49,979 nucleotides of DNA from Polynucleobacter sp. (GCA_030696845.1 JAUYRJ010000071.1:1-49979); one strand, 5' to 3'. Positions 20,501-29,017 are shown, counted from the stretch's first letter. The notes: generated by a model not told the origin, from the sequence alone. Program-made: numbers and translations.

Positions 20501-20623
20501 ATTAAAACTTGGAAGAGCCGCTACCGGAATCTTGGTGTAGGCGATGATGCCAGCTACTACTGTCGCAATTGACAGCAGTGTCGTCATAACCGGTCTTCGA
20601 ATGCAAAGCTCGGAGAGCGTCAT
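17522..20623 (-). CDS. RND-family efflux transporter, inner-membrane pump (MdtB/MexB-like)
   Basis: Proton-driven pump of the hydrophobe/amphiphile efflux (HAE1) type, normally part of a tripartite system exporting drugs or small toxic molecules. The 1033-residue protein has the expected N-terminal IRRPVMTTLLSIA helix, two large periplasmic loops and twelve predicted membrane helices. The TM4 proton-relay pair D401-D402 is present in LAVGLVVDDSIVVLENI. Sequence flavour is nearest MdtB/MdtC and MuxB rather than metal exporters. It overlaps the upstream adaptor gene and the downstream dnaQ by 4 bases each. No outer-membrane factor gene is in the window, so it must use a TolC-type channel encoded elsewhere. 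Substrate unknown. Confidence 0.93.
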   Translation of the reverse strand: MTLSELCIRRPVMTTLLSIATVVAGIIAYTKIPVAALPSFNTPVIQVSASLPGAAPENMASAVALPLEKEFSTIDGITVISSVNSLGSTNITLEFNNDRDIDKAAVDVQAALLRAQRRLPIEMTNPPSYRKVNPADAPVLVIGMTSPSMDLSEMNGYAENLISPTLSTIDGVAQIIVYGAKRYAIRVKAKADALAINNLTMEDIAVALNKANSNTPVGVLDGPRQSMTIYANEQLVNAKDFGDLVIAQRNGLPIYLRNVAEVVESYENVKTLATTNGERSIAIAVLRQPNANTVKVVDSIRALIPEFEKQLPASIKLTPINDRSISIRDAIHDVNLTLLLTIALVVLVIFLFLKHASATIIPSLSLPISLIGAFFLLYFMGYSLDNISLLGITLAVGLVVDDSIVVLENIVRYTEQGMSPLKAALKGSKEVGFTIVSISLSLVAVFIPLFFMQGPAGLLFREFAVVVSLAVLVSAVVSLTLVPMLCSRFLPKPGQHPKEYAITKRFDVMFTWVTNTYIHYLDKALIHRKMVLIGSIATIVLTVIMFAYSPKGFFPEEDIGQIIATTEASEDMAFTSMLELQDKAAQIVINNPNVANSVSILGGGVSAGANTGRIFIVLKPKGEREKMNKVLESLRTEFRELPGLMVYMRPIQNLQLGGRASKSRYQFTLQSVGFDGINEWSEKILEKMRADPIFRDVTSDSQLKGLNVKIDIDREKAASAGVTVADIRQALYNSFGERQVSTIYTSVNTYSVILQAADDQRQFETDLSRVFVRGRATDKLIPLSSLASFKREVGPTSVNHQGQIPAVTLSFNLAPDVPLGDATKAIEGFVKDVKLPSSIITSYGGDAKVFKENQSGQIILILAALGVIYILLGVLYESYIHPLTILAGLPSAAIGALLFLWMFNLELTIIAIIGILLLIGIVKKNAILMIDFALDAQRRQGMQPEEAIRTACILRFRPIMMTTFAALMGALPIALGLGAGAELRQPLGISVAGGLIVSQFVTLFITPVIYLYLDKYAGTGPLNISPADLEGTA

Positions 20624-21933
20624 TTTTTCTCAGTCGCTGCGGCTGGTAAGGTGGATTCCGGCTTAGCCAAGGCTTTGGGGGCGTTTGCAGGTTTTGCCTC
20701 CCGAATTTTGCTGCCCGGGCGCAGATTTTGCTTGCCTTCAACCACAACGCGTGCGCCGGCATCGATTCCATCGATTACGGCATTACCTTGATACTCATAG
20801 AGTACTTTCACCGGCTTCATGGCAACCTTGTCCTCTTTTTCAACAAGGTAAACGAATTTCCCCTTTGGATTGATTACCACCGCTTGAGATGGAATCATCA
20901 TGACGTTGCTGAGGGTATTGGCTTCTAATTTCACACGGGCAAACTGCCCAGGGATAAGGGCATTGTTGTCATTACTAATGCGCGCTTTGAGTCGTACCGC
21001 ACCAATCACCGGATCTACCTGGTTATCAATTACATAAACTAAGCCGGGGTATTCAGTTCTTTGCGCATCGCCGACGGTTACGGTTACTGGTAGGGGCTTG
21101 TCGTCTTTGCGAGCGTTTAAGAGTATGGGTATATCGCGCTCTGGAATGGTGAACTGGACATTGATTGGATCGAGCTGGGTAATGGTGACCATCGCCCCCG
21201 TTGTTGAGGTGGCAGTCGAACTAGTGGAAGAAACCACCACGTTGCTGGCTTGAACCAGAGATCCTGGGAAGACGTTGATGATGCCAGCTCGACCATCGAT
21301 TGGCGAGCGTATGAAGTTATAGGAAAGTTGTACTGCAGCCGCTCTTGCTGCGGCTTGCGTTGATGCTGCATTGGCTTGCGCAGTATCTAAACCCGCCTTG
21401 GAGATGAAGTTTTTCGCAACCAATTCCTTGGCGCGGGCTAGCTGTCGCTGCGCATCATCTGCTATCGCTTTTGCTTTTTCATAATTAGCTTTATCGGTAC
21501 GATCGTCTAAGGTGAAGAGGAGCTCACCGGCTTTTACAGTTTGACCTTCGGTGATGTTGACTTTTGACACGATGTTCGTAATTTGTGGCCGAATATCGAC
21601 AATGCTGGCAGCCACAATGGTGCCGGTGGCTTCAATAATGAGGGGGACATCCTTGCGTTCTACCACGATGCTGCTGATGGTTTGCGGCCCCCCTTTTTTG
21701 TTTGCAGCGGGGAAAAAGTGGTCGTACGCCTTAAGGCCAGCGTAGACCAGAACTACTATTAAAAGGATGCGCCACTTGTGTTTTAGGGTGAACGCTTTAA
21801 TGGATGCAAATTCCAGCTTGTTCAGGCCCGTTGATGTAATCGCCCAAAGACCTTGATTCCATTGCTGGAGTGTTTTCCAAAGCGCATTTCGCGTTTTGTT
21901 GAACCAGTTTGGTTTTGGCAGGTTGTCAGGCAA
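20620..21933 (-). CDS. Periplasmic adaptor (membrane fusion protein) of the RND efflux system
   Basis: Joins the RND pump to an outer-membrane channel. The 437-residue protein has a single N-terminal membrane helix (about residues 55-70) after a long cytosolic segment of roughly 54 residues. It has a biotinyl/lipoyl-like domain (PQITNIVSKVNITEGQTVKAGELLF), an alpha-hairpin with NFISKAGLDTAQANAAS, and a beta-barrel with ITQLDPINVQFTIPERDI, as in MdtA. A Pro/Ala/Lys-rich tail follows after about residue 405. The first possible start in frame is TTG at 21933, and no ATG precedes the membrane helix, so the start is uncertain. The long pre-helix segment is unusual for MdtA-like adaptors. Confidence 0.9.
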   Translation of the reverse strand: MPDNLPKPNWFNKTRNALWKTLQQWNQGLWAITSTGLNKLEFASIKAFTLKHKWRILLIVVLVYAGLKAYDHFFPAANKKGGPQTISSIVVERKDVPLIIEATGTIVAASIVDIRPQITNIVSKVNITEGQTVKAGELLFTLDDRTDKANYEKAKAIADDAQRQLARAKELVAKNFISKAGLDTAQANAASTQAAARAAAVQLSYNFIRSPIDGRAGIINVFPGSLVQASNVVVSSTSSTATSTTGAMVTITQLDPINVQFTIPERDIPILLNARKDDKPLPVTVTVGDAQRTEYPGLVYVIDNQVDPVIGAVRLKARISNDNNALIPGQFARVKLEANTLSNVMMIPSQAVVINPKGKFVYLVEKEDKVAMKPVKVLYEYQGNAVIDGIDAGARVVVEGKQNLRPGSKIREAKPANAPKALAKPESTLPAAATEKK

Positions 21934-22074
21934 TTTATCTCAGTTTTTCTATGGGGTTAAAACACGTAGTTACGGGCTTTTGATGTATCGCACCATTCTC
22001 TCATAAGCTTTATTGCGCTGTGCAAAGGCGGAACCGAGTCTAATGCTAGCCTTGCCTTGCTTTAAAGGCCGCCC

Positions 22075-22545
22075 TTAAACCGCGTTTTTGGCTAGAAATT
22101 CTTCTACACCTCGGTTGGCTAGGGCGTCGGCTAGTTCATTGCCAGGGTGGCCATTATGCCCCCTAACCCAATGCCAAGAAATGGCGTGATCGGGAAGCAG
22201 CACGTCTAATTCTTGCCATAAATCGGCATTCTTCACGGGTTCCCGATTGGCGGTTTTCCAGTTGCGCTTTTTCCAACCCTCGAGCCATTCGGTAACCCCT
22301 TTTTGGACGTACTGCGAATCGGTATAAAGCTCGACCGAAGAGCGCTGCTTAAGGGCGCGCAAAGCATGGATGACTGCGCTAATTTCCATTCGATTGTTGG
22401 TGGTTAGCGGGGCGCCACCATGCAAATGCTTTTCGTGTTGTCCGGAGCGTAAAACGGCACCCCAGCCACCAGGCCCTGGATTTCCTTTGCAGGCGCCATC
22501 CGTAAAAATAATGATGTGGGGCGGGGCGGATTTAGACGGGTTCAT
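22075..22545 (-). CDS. rnhA: Ribonuclease HI
   Basis: Cleaves the RNA strand of RNA-DNA hybrids during replication and R-loop removal. The 156-residue protein keeps the catalytic set D16, E54, D76 and D140, each exactly six positions after the E. coli residues (D10, E48, D70, D134), in [31 protein letters not shown] and GNELADAL. The start ATG at 22545 lies inside the 3' end of the upstream methyltransferase gene (14-base overlap), so the two are likely co-translated. In E. coli rnhA neighbours dnaQ directly; here the efflux genes lie between. Confidence 0.97.
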   Translation of the reverse strand: MNPSKSAPPHIIIFTDGACKGNPGPGGWGAVLRSGQHEKHLHGGAPLTTNNRMEISAVIHALRALKQRSSVELYTDSQYVQKGVTEWLEGWKKRNWKTANREPVKNADLWQELDVLLPDHAISWHWVRGHNGHPGNELADALANRGVEEFLAKNAV

Positions 22546-23371
22546 TTACATCGCTTTGTTGAATGGGGGCTTGAGGTCGTATTTTGCTCTCCACAGCGGG
22601 GCTCAGCTGCCGCAGCGCTTGCGGACGTGTTTGCATTGCCCTGCCAACCAAGCGCATGCCCGGATGACGTTTAATTGCAGACACCATATAAATTGCCCCA
22701 AAAATAGGCCACCAGCGGTTGCCCATCGGCTCTAAGTAGTTCATTCGGGCCATTGCAGACTCGCCTTGAAGCGGTAGCTTGTAGCAAGCAAAATGCCCTC
22801 GGTCCAAGGAAAAATTCAAGAGCTTGAGCCAATCTCGAATACGCAGTAAGTGGATGGATTGACCATTTCGCGGTAAAAAAGGCTTTCCAAATAAGCCTCC
22901 AAAATACTGGCGGATCCCCCAGAGACTAGCCGGGTTAAATCCTGTCAAAATCAGCCTGCCTTCCGGAACCAATACACGATCAACTTCCCGAAGAATATGG
23001 TGAGGGTCCGCCGCGAATTCCAGTACATGGGGAAGAATCAACAAGTCAATGCTTTCTGCGGCAAAGGGGAGCTCATCTGGTAACCCTTCAATCACGTGCC
23101 AAGAGGGCGGCTTTTCGGCATTAAGGATCCCTGAGGACTCAGCGGGATTGAGAAGTAGGGCACGCATCGGCATGCGGTTTTCATGCAGGGCATGCAATTG
23201 CGGTAAGCCCACTTGAATGGCATTAAATCCGAATACATCGGCCACCGTCTGATTAAACCAGCGCTGCTCCTGTTCGAGGACATACTGTCCAGGAGGGGAC
23301 GCCAGCCATGCATCCCACAAATCGGCTTGGGATGCGTTCTGACTTTCAAATGGCTCTTGGGTTGGTATCAT
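22532..23371 (-). CDS. YafS-like SAM-dependent methyltransferase-fold protein
   Basis: Homologous in order and sequence to E. coli YafS, whose target is unknown. The 279-residue protein has the later methyltransferase motifs, [29 protein letters not shown] and [18 protein letters not shown], but the usual glycine-rich SAM-binding motif I is not recognisable: the corresponding place reads [13 protein letters not shown]. coli YafS has the same lack, so this is a family trait and the SAM chemistry is not certain. The start is 6 bases from the start of the divergent gloB. AGGA in the message ends only one base before the ATG, a poor spacing. It overlaps rnhA by 14 bases. Confidence 0.85.
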   Translation of the reverse strand: MIPTQEPFESQNASQADLWDAWLASPPGQYVLEQEQRWFNQTVADVFGFNAIQVGLPQLHALHENRMPMRALLLNPAESSGILNAEKPPSWHVIEGLPDELPFAAESIDLLILPHVLEFAADPHHILREVDRVLVPEGRLILTGFNPASLWGIRQYFGGLFGKPFLPRNGQSIHLLRIRDWLKLLNFSLDRGHFACYKLPLQGESAMARMNYLEPMGNRWWPIFGAIYMVSAIKRHPGMRLVGRAMQTRPQALRQLSPAVESKIRPQAPIQQSDVNEPV

Positions 23372-23377
23372 GTCCTA

Positions 23378-24187
23378 ATGGTAACGAAAACAGCATTGCA
23401 AGTCTGGCCAATTCCAGCATTCGACGATAACTACATCTGGTGTATCCATGATGGTCAATCCGCTTTGGTGGTTGATCCGGGGGATGCGGGTCCCGTCATC
23501 GCCTTTTTACAAAAAGAGGCATTGACCTTGACCGGCATTCTGATTACCCATCATCATGCCGATCACACAGGCGGTATTGTGAGTCTACTATCGTATGCGG
23601 AGTCCAGTATTGATAAGGTGGTGCCGGTCTATGGTCCTGCGACGGAAAGCATTCCAGGACGCACGCATGCGCTGATGGAGGGCGACGCCGTGGAATTCAC
23701 TGCCCCCGCTATTGAGTTCAGCGTTTTTGAAGTGCCAGGACACACCTTGGGCCACATAGCCTATTTTGCGGATGGACTTGCGCCTAAACTCTTTTGTGGC
23801 GACACCTTGTTTGCCTCGGGTTGCGGTCGCTTATTTGAAGGCACTCCAACGCAGATGACCCTGTCCCTAGCCAAATTTGCTGCATTGCCCCCAGAAACCG
23901 CCGTGTATTGCACGCACGAATACACCCTCTCGAATATTCGCTTTGCCTTAGCGGTTGAGCCAAATAATGCCGATTTAATTGCTTGGTCAAAGCATGCCCA
24001 TGCACTGCGAGAGGCCAATACCCCGACGCTCCCAACCACCATAGCGCACGAACGTCGAGTAAATCCATTTATGCGTTCTGATCAGCCGGACGTAATCGAG
24101 GCAGCTCTTCGTGAATCGGGTGCTCCCGCTTTGCCTAGCGATGCCCATGTTTTAGCCGCTATTCGCGCCTGGAAGGATCGATTCTGA
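23378..24187 (+). CDS. gloB: Hydroxyacylglutathione hydrolase (glyoxalase II)
   Basis: Hydrolyses S-lactoylglutathione to D-lactate and glutathione in methylglyoxal detoxification. The 269-residue metallo-beta-lactamase-fold protein has H58, H60, D62 and H63 in THHHADHTGG, H122 in VPGHTLGH, D142 in CGDTLF and H180 in CTHEYT, a full binuclear metal site. The C-terminal glyoxalase II substrate-binding domain is present (RRVNPFMRSDQPDV). I chose the ATG at 23378, giving MVTKTALQVWPIPAFDDNY, the normal N terminus; a longer open frame from 23213 would run back through the divergent methyltransferase gene. The stop TGA overlaps the mltD ATG by one base. Confidence 0.94.
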   Translation: MVTKTALQVWPIPAFDDNYIWCIHDGQSALVVDPGDAGPVIAFLQKEALTLTGILITHHHADHTGGIVSLLSYAESSIDKVVPVYGPATESIPGRTHALMEGDAVEFTAPAIEFSVFEVPGHTLGHIAYFADGLAPKLFCGDTLFASGCGRLFEGTPTQMTLSLAKFAALPPETAVYCTHEYTLSNIRFALAVEPNNADLIAWSKHAHALREANTPTLPTTIAHERRVNPFMRSDQPDVIEAALRESGAPALPSDAHVLAAIRAWKDRF

Positions 24188-25605
24188 TGCGCTGGATGGG
24201 TGATGCCGCCAATGTATCGGTAGCATCAAAGTTCACCTTGGCGATCTTCGCGCTGGCCATACTCTCGGGCTGCGCTGGAATGAACGACTGGTCTTCAGAG
24301 TCCAGTTCTACAGCCGCTAATCCCCGTGCTGCAAAGGCGCCGCGCGTCAATCTCGGTAAACAATCGGTAAGCAGTCTGATGGCTCCTTCCAGCAACCTTT
24401 GGTTGCGCATTCAGGATGGTTTTGCGATGCCTGAACTCAATAGCCCCTTGGTTATAGAGCAAACCCGCTGGTTAGCATCAAGACCCGATTACGTTCATCG
24501 CTCTATGGCGAGGTCTTCGCGTTACCTTTTTTATATAGTCGAGGAGGTCAATTTACGGGGCATGCCTATGGAGATTGCGCTGCTCCCGTTTGTCGAGAGC
24601 GCATTCAACCCTGTCGCCAAATCCACCGCAAAGGCTATGGGAATCTGGCAATTTATGCCAGCTACGGGTAAAGATTTCAAGTTAACTCAAAATGTATTCC
24701 GCGATGAGCGTCGCGATGTATTGCAATCGACCAATGCCGCACTCGACTACTTGCAACGACTGCATCGCCAATTCGGTGACTGGCAACTGGCCTTGGCGGC
24801 TTACAACTGGGGGGAGGGCAATGTAGCCAAGGCAATTCGGCGCAATCAGGCGATGGGCTTGCCACAAGATTATTTGAGTTTGAAGATGCCCAAGGAAACC
24901 AGAGATTATGTGCCCAAGCTGATGGCCTATAAGGCGATTGTGCTTGACCCAAGTGCTTATGGCATTGTGCTGCCAGAGCTCGAAAATCACCCTTACTTCG
25001 TGGCAATTGATGTGACGCGTGACATTGATGTTGATGTGATTATTAAGTTAGCTGAACTGACTCCCGAGGAGTTTCGTAATCTCAATCCTTCCTTTAATAA
25101 GCCGGTCATTTTGAGTGCGGCTAACCAGCAGGTGCTGTTGCCTTTTGGCCATGCGGAACTGTTTCAGGAGAATTTGAAAAGTTACACCCAGCCGCTGTCT
25201 TCGTGGACGGCGGTTAGCGTTCCCAGTACTGAAACAGCTGAACAGCTTTCAAAGCGACTTGGAGTCGATTTAGCGGTACTGCGCGAAGTCAACGGAATCC
25301 CGCGAGGGGTGCGGGTTCGGTCAGGCTCAACCGTCATCATTCCGAAGCCCAGTAACAAGTCGAGTGATGTGCCGGAGCATTTGGCCGAGAATGGCAGTCT
25401 TAATCTAGTCAAGCCCGCTAATGTCAAAAAATCCAATGCTGGAGGCAAAAAGACCACTAAAACGGCATCCAAAAATAGCGCATCAAGCGCGAAAAAAGCC
25501 ACTAAAACTGCATCTAAGCCTGCCGCTCAGCATAAATCCGCATCGACAGCGGTGGCAAAATCTGCGAAAACTACTACTGCAAAGGTGGCGGTGAATCCCC
25601 CTTAG
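24187..25605 (+). CDS. mltD: Membrane-bound lytic murein transglycosylase D (lipoprotein, LysM)
   Basis: Cleaves peptidoglycan glycan strands to 1,6-anhydro products at the outer membrane. The 472-residue protein has a lipoprotein signal ending in LAILSGC, with C29 as the lipidated residue. An SLT domain follows, with catalytic E137 in ALLPFVESAFNPVAKS and the family segment AMGIWQFMPATG. One recognisable LysM-like repeat is at about 337-388. The last 60 or so residues are a Lys/Ala/Ser/Thr-rich low-complexity tail that looks disordered and strongly positive. The start shares one base with the gloB stop (TGATG), so the two genes form an operon. The same pair lies side by side in E. coli. Confidence 0.92.
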   Translation: MRWMGDAANVSVASKFTLAIFALAILSGCAGMNDWSSESSSTAANPRAAKAPRVNLGKQSVSSLMAPSSNLWLRIQDGFAMPELNSPLVIEQTRWLASRPDYVHRSMARSSRYLFYIVEEVNLRGMPMEIALLPFVESAFNPVAKSTAKAMGIWQFMPATGKDFKLTQNVFRDERRDVLQSTNAALDYLQRLHRQFGDWQLALAAYNWGEGNVAKAIRRNQAMGLPQDYLSLKMPKETRDYVPKLMAYKAIVLDPSAYGIVLPELENHPYFVAIDVTRDIDVDVIIKLAELTPEEFRNLNPSFNKPVILSAANQQVLLPFGHAELFQENLKSYTQPLSSWTAVSVPSTETAEQLSKRLGVDLAVLREVNGIPRGVRVRSGSTVIIPKPSNKSSDVPEHLAENGSLNLVKPANVKKSNAGGKKTTKTASKNSASSAKKATKTASKPAAQHKSASTAVAKSAKTTTAKVAVNPP

Positions 25606-25670
25606 GTGTAAACCCCTTTTGCATTGAGAAAAATCAGCCGCTATTCATAGATCAACGTACTGGGTAAAAC

Positions 25671-27560
25671 ATGTCCACTTACAACGCATTTCACGCACAA
25701 TCCATTCAAGATCCCGAGGGTTTTTGGGGTGAACAGGCCAAACTGATTCATTGGGAAAAGCCGTTTAATACCGTCTTGGAATACTCCAAGCCGCCATTCG
25801 CAAATTGGTTTAAGGGCGGGCTAACGAATCTGTGTTTCAACGCAGTCGACCGCCATCTTGCCGAACGCGGCAATCAAATCGCGCTAGTCGCAGTTTCTAC
25901 CGAGACCGATATTGAAAAGGCATATACCTTTAACGAGCTTTACGCGGAAGTCAACCGCATGGCCGCCATCCTTAAAGCCAATGGCGTTAAAAAGGGCGAT
26001 CGGGTATTAATTTATATGCCAATGATTGCGGAGGCGAGCTTTGCGATGTTGGCGTGCGCCCGAATCGGTGCAATCCACTCTGTGGTGTTTGGCGGGTTCG
26101 CATCCCATAGCCTTGCATCCCGCATTGAGGATGCGACGCCGTCCATGATCATCACTGCTGAAGCGGGTATGCGCGGCGGAAAGGCGGTGCCCTACAAGCC
26201 ATTGCTAGATGAGGCTATTGCGCTTTCTACATTCAAGCCTGCCAAGGTCTTGATCGTCAATCGTGGCTTAACGGAATTCGCCATGGTGGACGGGCGCGAT
26301 TTGGATTACACCACTGAGCGCCTGGCTCATATGAACGATGTTATTCCGGTGGAGTGGGTGGATGCAACCCATACCTCCTATATTCTCTACACCTCGGGGA
26401 CAACCGGTAAGCCCAAGGGCGTGCAACGTGATACGGGCGGCTATGCCGTTGCGCTTGCCTCGGCGATGCGTCTGATTTTTTGCGGCAATCCCGGCGAGAC
26501 GATGTTCACGACGTCCGATATTGGTTGGGTCGTTGGTCATAGTTTCATTATTTATGGCCCGCTTCTGAATGGTATGGCAACGATCATGTATGAGGGTACG
26601 CCGCTGCGCCCGGATGGCGGCATTTGGTGGAGCCTCGTGGAGAAGTACAAGGTGTCGGTGATGTTCTCCGCCCCAACTGCGATTCGGGTCCTGAAAAAAC
26701 AAGACCCTGCATTTTTAACGAAATACGATTTATCGTCTCTGCGCACCTTATTTTTGGCTGGCGAACCCCTTGATGAGCCGACCGCAACCTGGATTCATGA
26801 GGCGATTGGTAAGCCGGTGGTGGACAACTACTGGCAAACCGAAACGGGCTGGCCTATCTTAGCGATTCAGCGGGGGGTAGAAGTGATGCCTCATAAATTT
26901 GGCTCCCCCGGTTTACCGGTATATGGCTACAACATGAAACTCTTGGATGAAGCAACGGGCGAAGAGCTTGGTCCTGATCAAAAAGGAGTGGTGGCGATTG
27001 AGGGCCCCCTTCCTCCAGGTTGCATGCAAACCGTTTGGGGCGACGATGCACGCTTCATTAAGACCTATTGGAGCACGATTCCAGGAAAGATGATGTACTC
27101 CACATTTGACTGGGGTATCAAGGACAAAGACGGCTACTACTTCATTTTAGGACGTACCGATGATGTGATTAACGTTGCTGGGCACCGCCTCGGAACGCGC
27201 GAGATCGAGGAAAGTATTTCGAGTCACGCCAACGTATCCGAAGTTGCAGTCGTTGGCATTGAGGACAAGCTAAAAGGGCAAGTCGCAGTCGGTTTTGCTA
27301 TTCCAAAGGATTCCAATGCGGTTGCAACCTTGGAAGCAGAGCTCCTCAAGACGGTGGATTCTCAGTTGGGCGCAGTTGCAAGGCCGGCTCGTGTCTATAT
27401 TGTTAATGCGCTTCCCAAAACCCGCTCAGGCAAGATTGTGCGGCGCGCCTTGCAGGCGGTTGCGGAAGGACGGGATCCTGGCGATATCAGTACTATGGAA
27501 GATCAGACCGTATTGGCGCACATCAAATCAGTGATCGAGAGCAGTGCCAAGAAGGCGTAG
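25671..27560 (+). CDS. prpE: Propionate--CoA ligase
   Basis: Activates propionate (and more weakly acetate) to the CoA thioester through an acyl-adenylate. The 629-residue protein aligns throughout with E. coli PrpE: NPPFARWF-type stretch (here KPPFANWFKGG), P-loop YTSGTTGKPKGVQRD, NYWQTETGWPI, and the C-terminal GRTDDVINVAGHRLGTREIEE. The catalytic, acetylatable lysine is K588 in KTRSGKIVRR. No prpB, prpC, prpD or prpR neighbours are present; it stands alone between mltD and carA. Acetyl-CoA synthetase is the alternative reading, but the N terminus and the length favour PrpE. Confidence 0.92.
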   Translation: MSTYNAFHAQSIQDPEGFWGEQAKLIHWEKPFNTVLEYSKPPFANWFKGGLTNLCFNAVDRHLAERGNQIALVAVSTETDIEKAYTFNELYAEVNRMAAILKANGVKKGDRVLIYMPMIAEASFAMLACARIGAIHSVVFGGFASHSLASRIEDATPSMIITAEAGMRGGKAVPYKPLLDEAIALSTFKPAKVLIVNRGLTEFAMVDGRDLDYTTERLAHMNDVIPVEWVDATHTSYILYTSGTTGKPKGVQRDTGGYAVALASAMRLIFCGNPGETMFTTSDIGWVVGHSFIIYGPLLNGMATIMYEGTPLRPDGGIWWSLVEKYKVSVMFSAPTAIRVLKKQDPAFLTKYDLSSLRTLFLAGEPLDEPTATWIHEAIGKPVVDNYWQTETGWPILAIQRGVEVMPHKFGSPGLPVYGYNMKLLDEATGEELGPDQKGVVAIEGPLPPGCMQTVWGDDARFIKTYWSTIPGKMMYSTFDWGIKDKDGYYFILGRTDDVINVAGHRLGTREIEESISSHANVSEVAVVGIEDKLKGQVAVGFAIPKDSNAVATLEAELLKTVDSQLGAVARPARVYIVNALPKTRSGKIVRRALQAVAEGRDPGDISTMEDQTVLAHIKSVIESSAKKA

Positions 27561-27616
27561 TCACTTTAAGGCGGTAAAACGCAAATAAAAGTAGAAAGTG
27601 CGGGGAAATGGAGCTG

Positions 27617-27645
27617 CTTACTGGGCGTTCGCTATGCCCAGTAAG
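27617..27645. promoter_or_regulatory. 10-base-pair hairpin in the prpE-carA gap
   Basis: CTTACTGGGC at 27617-27626 is followed by a 9-base loop and its exact complement GCCCAGTAAG at 27636-27645. No T-run follows on either strand. It could be the 3' hairpin of prpE or part of the carA leader. The rest of the 227-base gap (27561-27787) holds no further gene and no promoter I can call firmly. Confidence 0.5.
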
Positions 27646-27787
27646 GCTGCGACCGGTTTAAGGGATAGCCCGCATACGAACTGGTATCATTAGGGGGTTC
27701 GAAACTCAATAAATTACCCTAGCGCTTAAAGACACTCACCTCCCGCAACCACTTCCGGGTAGGCTATTCGGGGGTGTTGAGCGTTGG

Positions 27788-29017
27788 ATGGCAGCAGGGA
27801 TTGGAGATGGTTTGTCACCCTTGCTTCCTTCTTTTCCCCCAGCCGTATTGGCATTAGCCGACGGCACTCTATTTTCAGGCCACAGTATTGGCGCTCCCGG
27901 TGAAACCGTTGGCGAAGTGGTATTTAATACCGCGATTACAGGCTACCAAGAGATCATTACCGATCCCAGTTATTGCCGCCAAATTGTGACCCTGACTTAT
28001 CCTCATATCGGTAATGTGGGCGTGAACACCCAAGATGCCGAGTCCTCTCAAATCCATGCGGCAGGCTTGGTTGTAAAGGACCTCTCACGGCGTGTATCGA
28101 ATTTCCGCTCGGAAGAGAGCCTCGAGTCCTATCTCCAAAAATCCCAAATTCCAGGAATTGCCGGCATTGACACCCGCATGCTCACGCGTTTGTTACGGGA
28201 TAAGGGCGCGCAATCGGGTGCGATCGTAGCTGGTAAATTGGGGGATGATGTTCTTGCTCTAGGTAAAAGGGCATTGCAATTGGCTCAATCATTTTCGGGT
28301 ATGGCTGGTCTTGATTTGGCGCAGGTGGTAAGCACCAAAACGCCTTATTCGTGGCGTGAAGCGGAATGGGATCTGCATGGCGCCGATGGCAAGCCATCGT
28401 ATCGAAGCTTGAATACGCAAAAGCCAAGCAAAAAAGTCATTGCTTATGATTTTGGTGTGAAGCGTAATATTTTGCGCATGCTCACTGAGCGGGGTTGTGA
28501 GCTAACGGTAGTTCCTGCTACAACCAGCGCAGCTGAAGTGCTGGCCATGAAGCCGGATGGTGTGTTTTTCTCAAACGGTCCAGGTGATCCCGGCCCTTGC
28601 GATTACGCTATTGCGGCCGCGAAAGAAATTATTGAGAAAGGTATTCCTACCTTCGGTATTTGTTTGGGCCATCAGATCATGGGATTGGCTGCTGGCGCGA
28701 AAACCCTCAAGATGAAGTTTGGTCACCACGGTGCCAATCACCCTGTAAAGGATTTGGACAGCGGGCGCGTCGCTATCACTTCTCAGAATCACGGATTTGC
28801 AGTAGATGCCAAGACCTTGCCAAGCAATGTTCGCATAACCCATGTGTCTTTATTCGACGGTTCGCTGCAGGGCATGGCGTGGACAGACAAGCCCGCTTTT
28901 TGTTTTCAGGGGCATCCCGAAGCGTCGCCCGGACCCCATGACATCGCTTATTTATTCGACCACTTTATGAATTTAATGAATGCCGCTGCAACAGCCACCA
29001 ATCAAGGAGGCAAATAA
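27788..29017 (+). CDS. carA: Carbamoyl-phosphate synthase small subunit (glutaminase)
   Basis: Releases ammonia from glutamine and channels it to CarB for carbamoyl phosphate, used for arginine and pyrimidines. As drawn the protein has 409 residues. The class I glutamine amidotransferase triad is present: C292 in [12 protein letters not shown]376 and E378 in [10 protein letters not shown]. The start is uncertain. ATG at 27788 gives a 10-residue extension beyond the usual N terminus, with a poor ribosome-binding site. TTG at 27821 would give [16 protein letters not shown], which is how I recall related Burkholderiales CarA proteins beginning. The stop overlaps the carB ATG by one base. Confidence 0.95.
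   Translation: MAAGIGDGLSPLLPSFPPAVLALADGTLFSGHSIGAPGETVGEVVFNTAITGYQEIITDPSYCRQIVTLTYPHIGNVGVNTQDAESSQIHAAGLVVKDLSRRVSNFRSEESLESYLQKSQIPGIAGIDTRMLTRLLRDKGAQSGAIVAGKLGDDVLALGKRALQLAQSFSGMAGLDLAQVVSTKTPYSWREAEWDLHGADGKPSYRSLNTQKPSKKVIAYDFGVKRNILRMLTERGCELTVVPATTSAAEVLAMKPDGVFFSNGPGDPGPCDYAIAAAKEIIEKGIPTFGICLGHQIMGLAAGAKTLKMKFGHHGANHPVKDLDSGRVAITSQNHGFAVDAKTLPSNVRITHVSLFDGSLQGMAWTDKPAFCFQGHPEASPGPHDIAYLFDHFMNLMNAAATATNQGGK

Noticed and set aside
23213..23377. Longer N terminus for GloB
   Set aside because: The extension lies wholly within the divergent methyltransferase gene and is not part of the glyoxalase II fold.
10655..27560. mmsA and prpE as one propionate catabolic cluster
   Set aside because: They lie 13 kb apart, in opposite orientation, with unrelated genes between and no prpBCD; a shared metabolite is not evidence of a unit.
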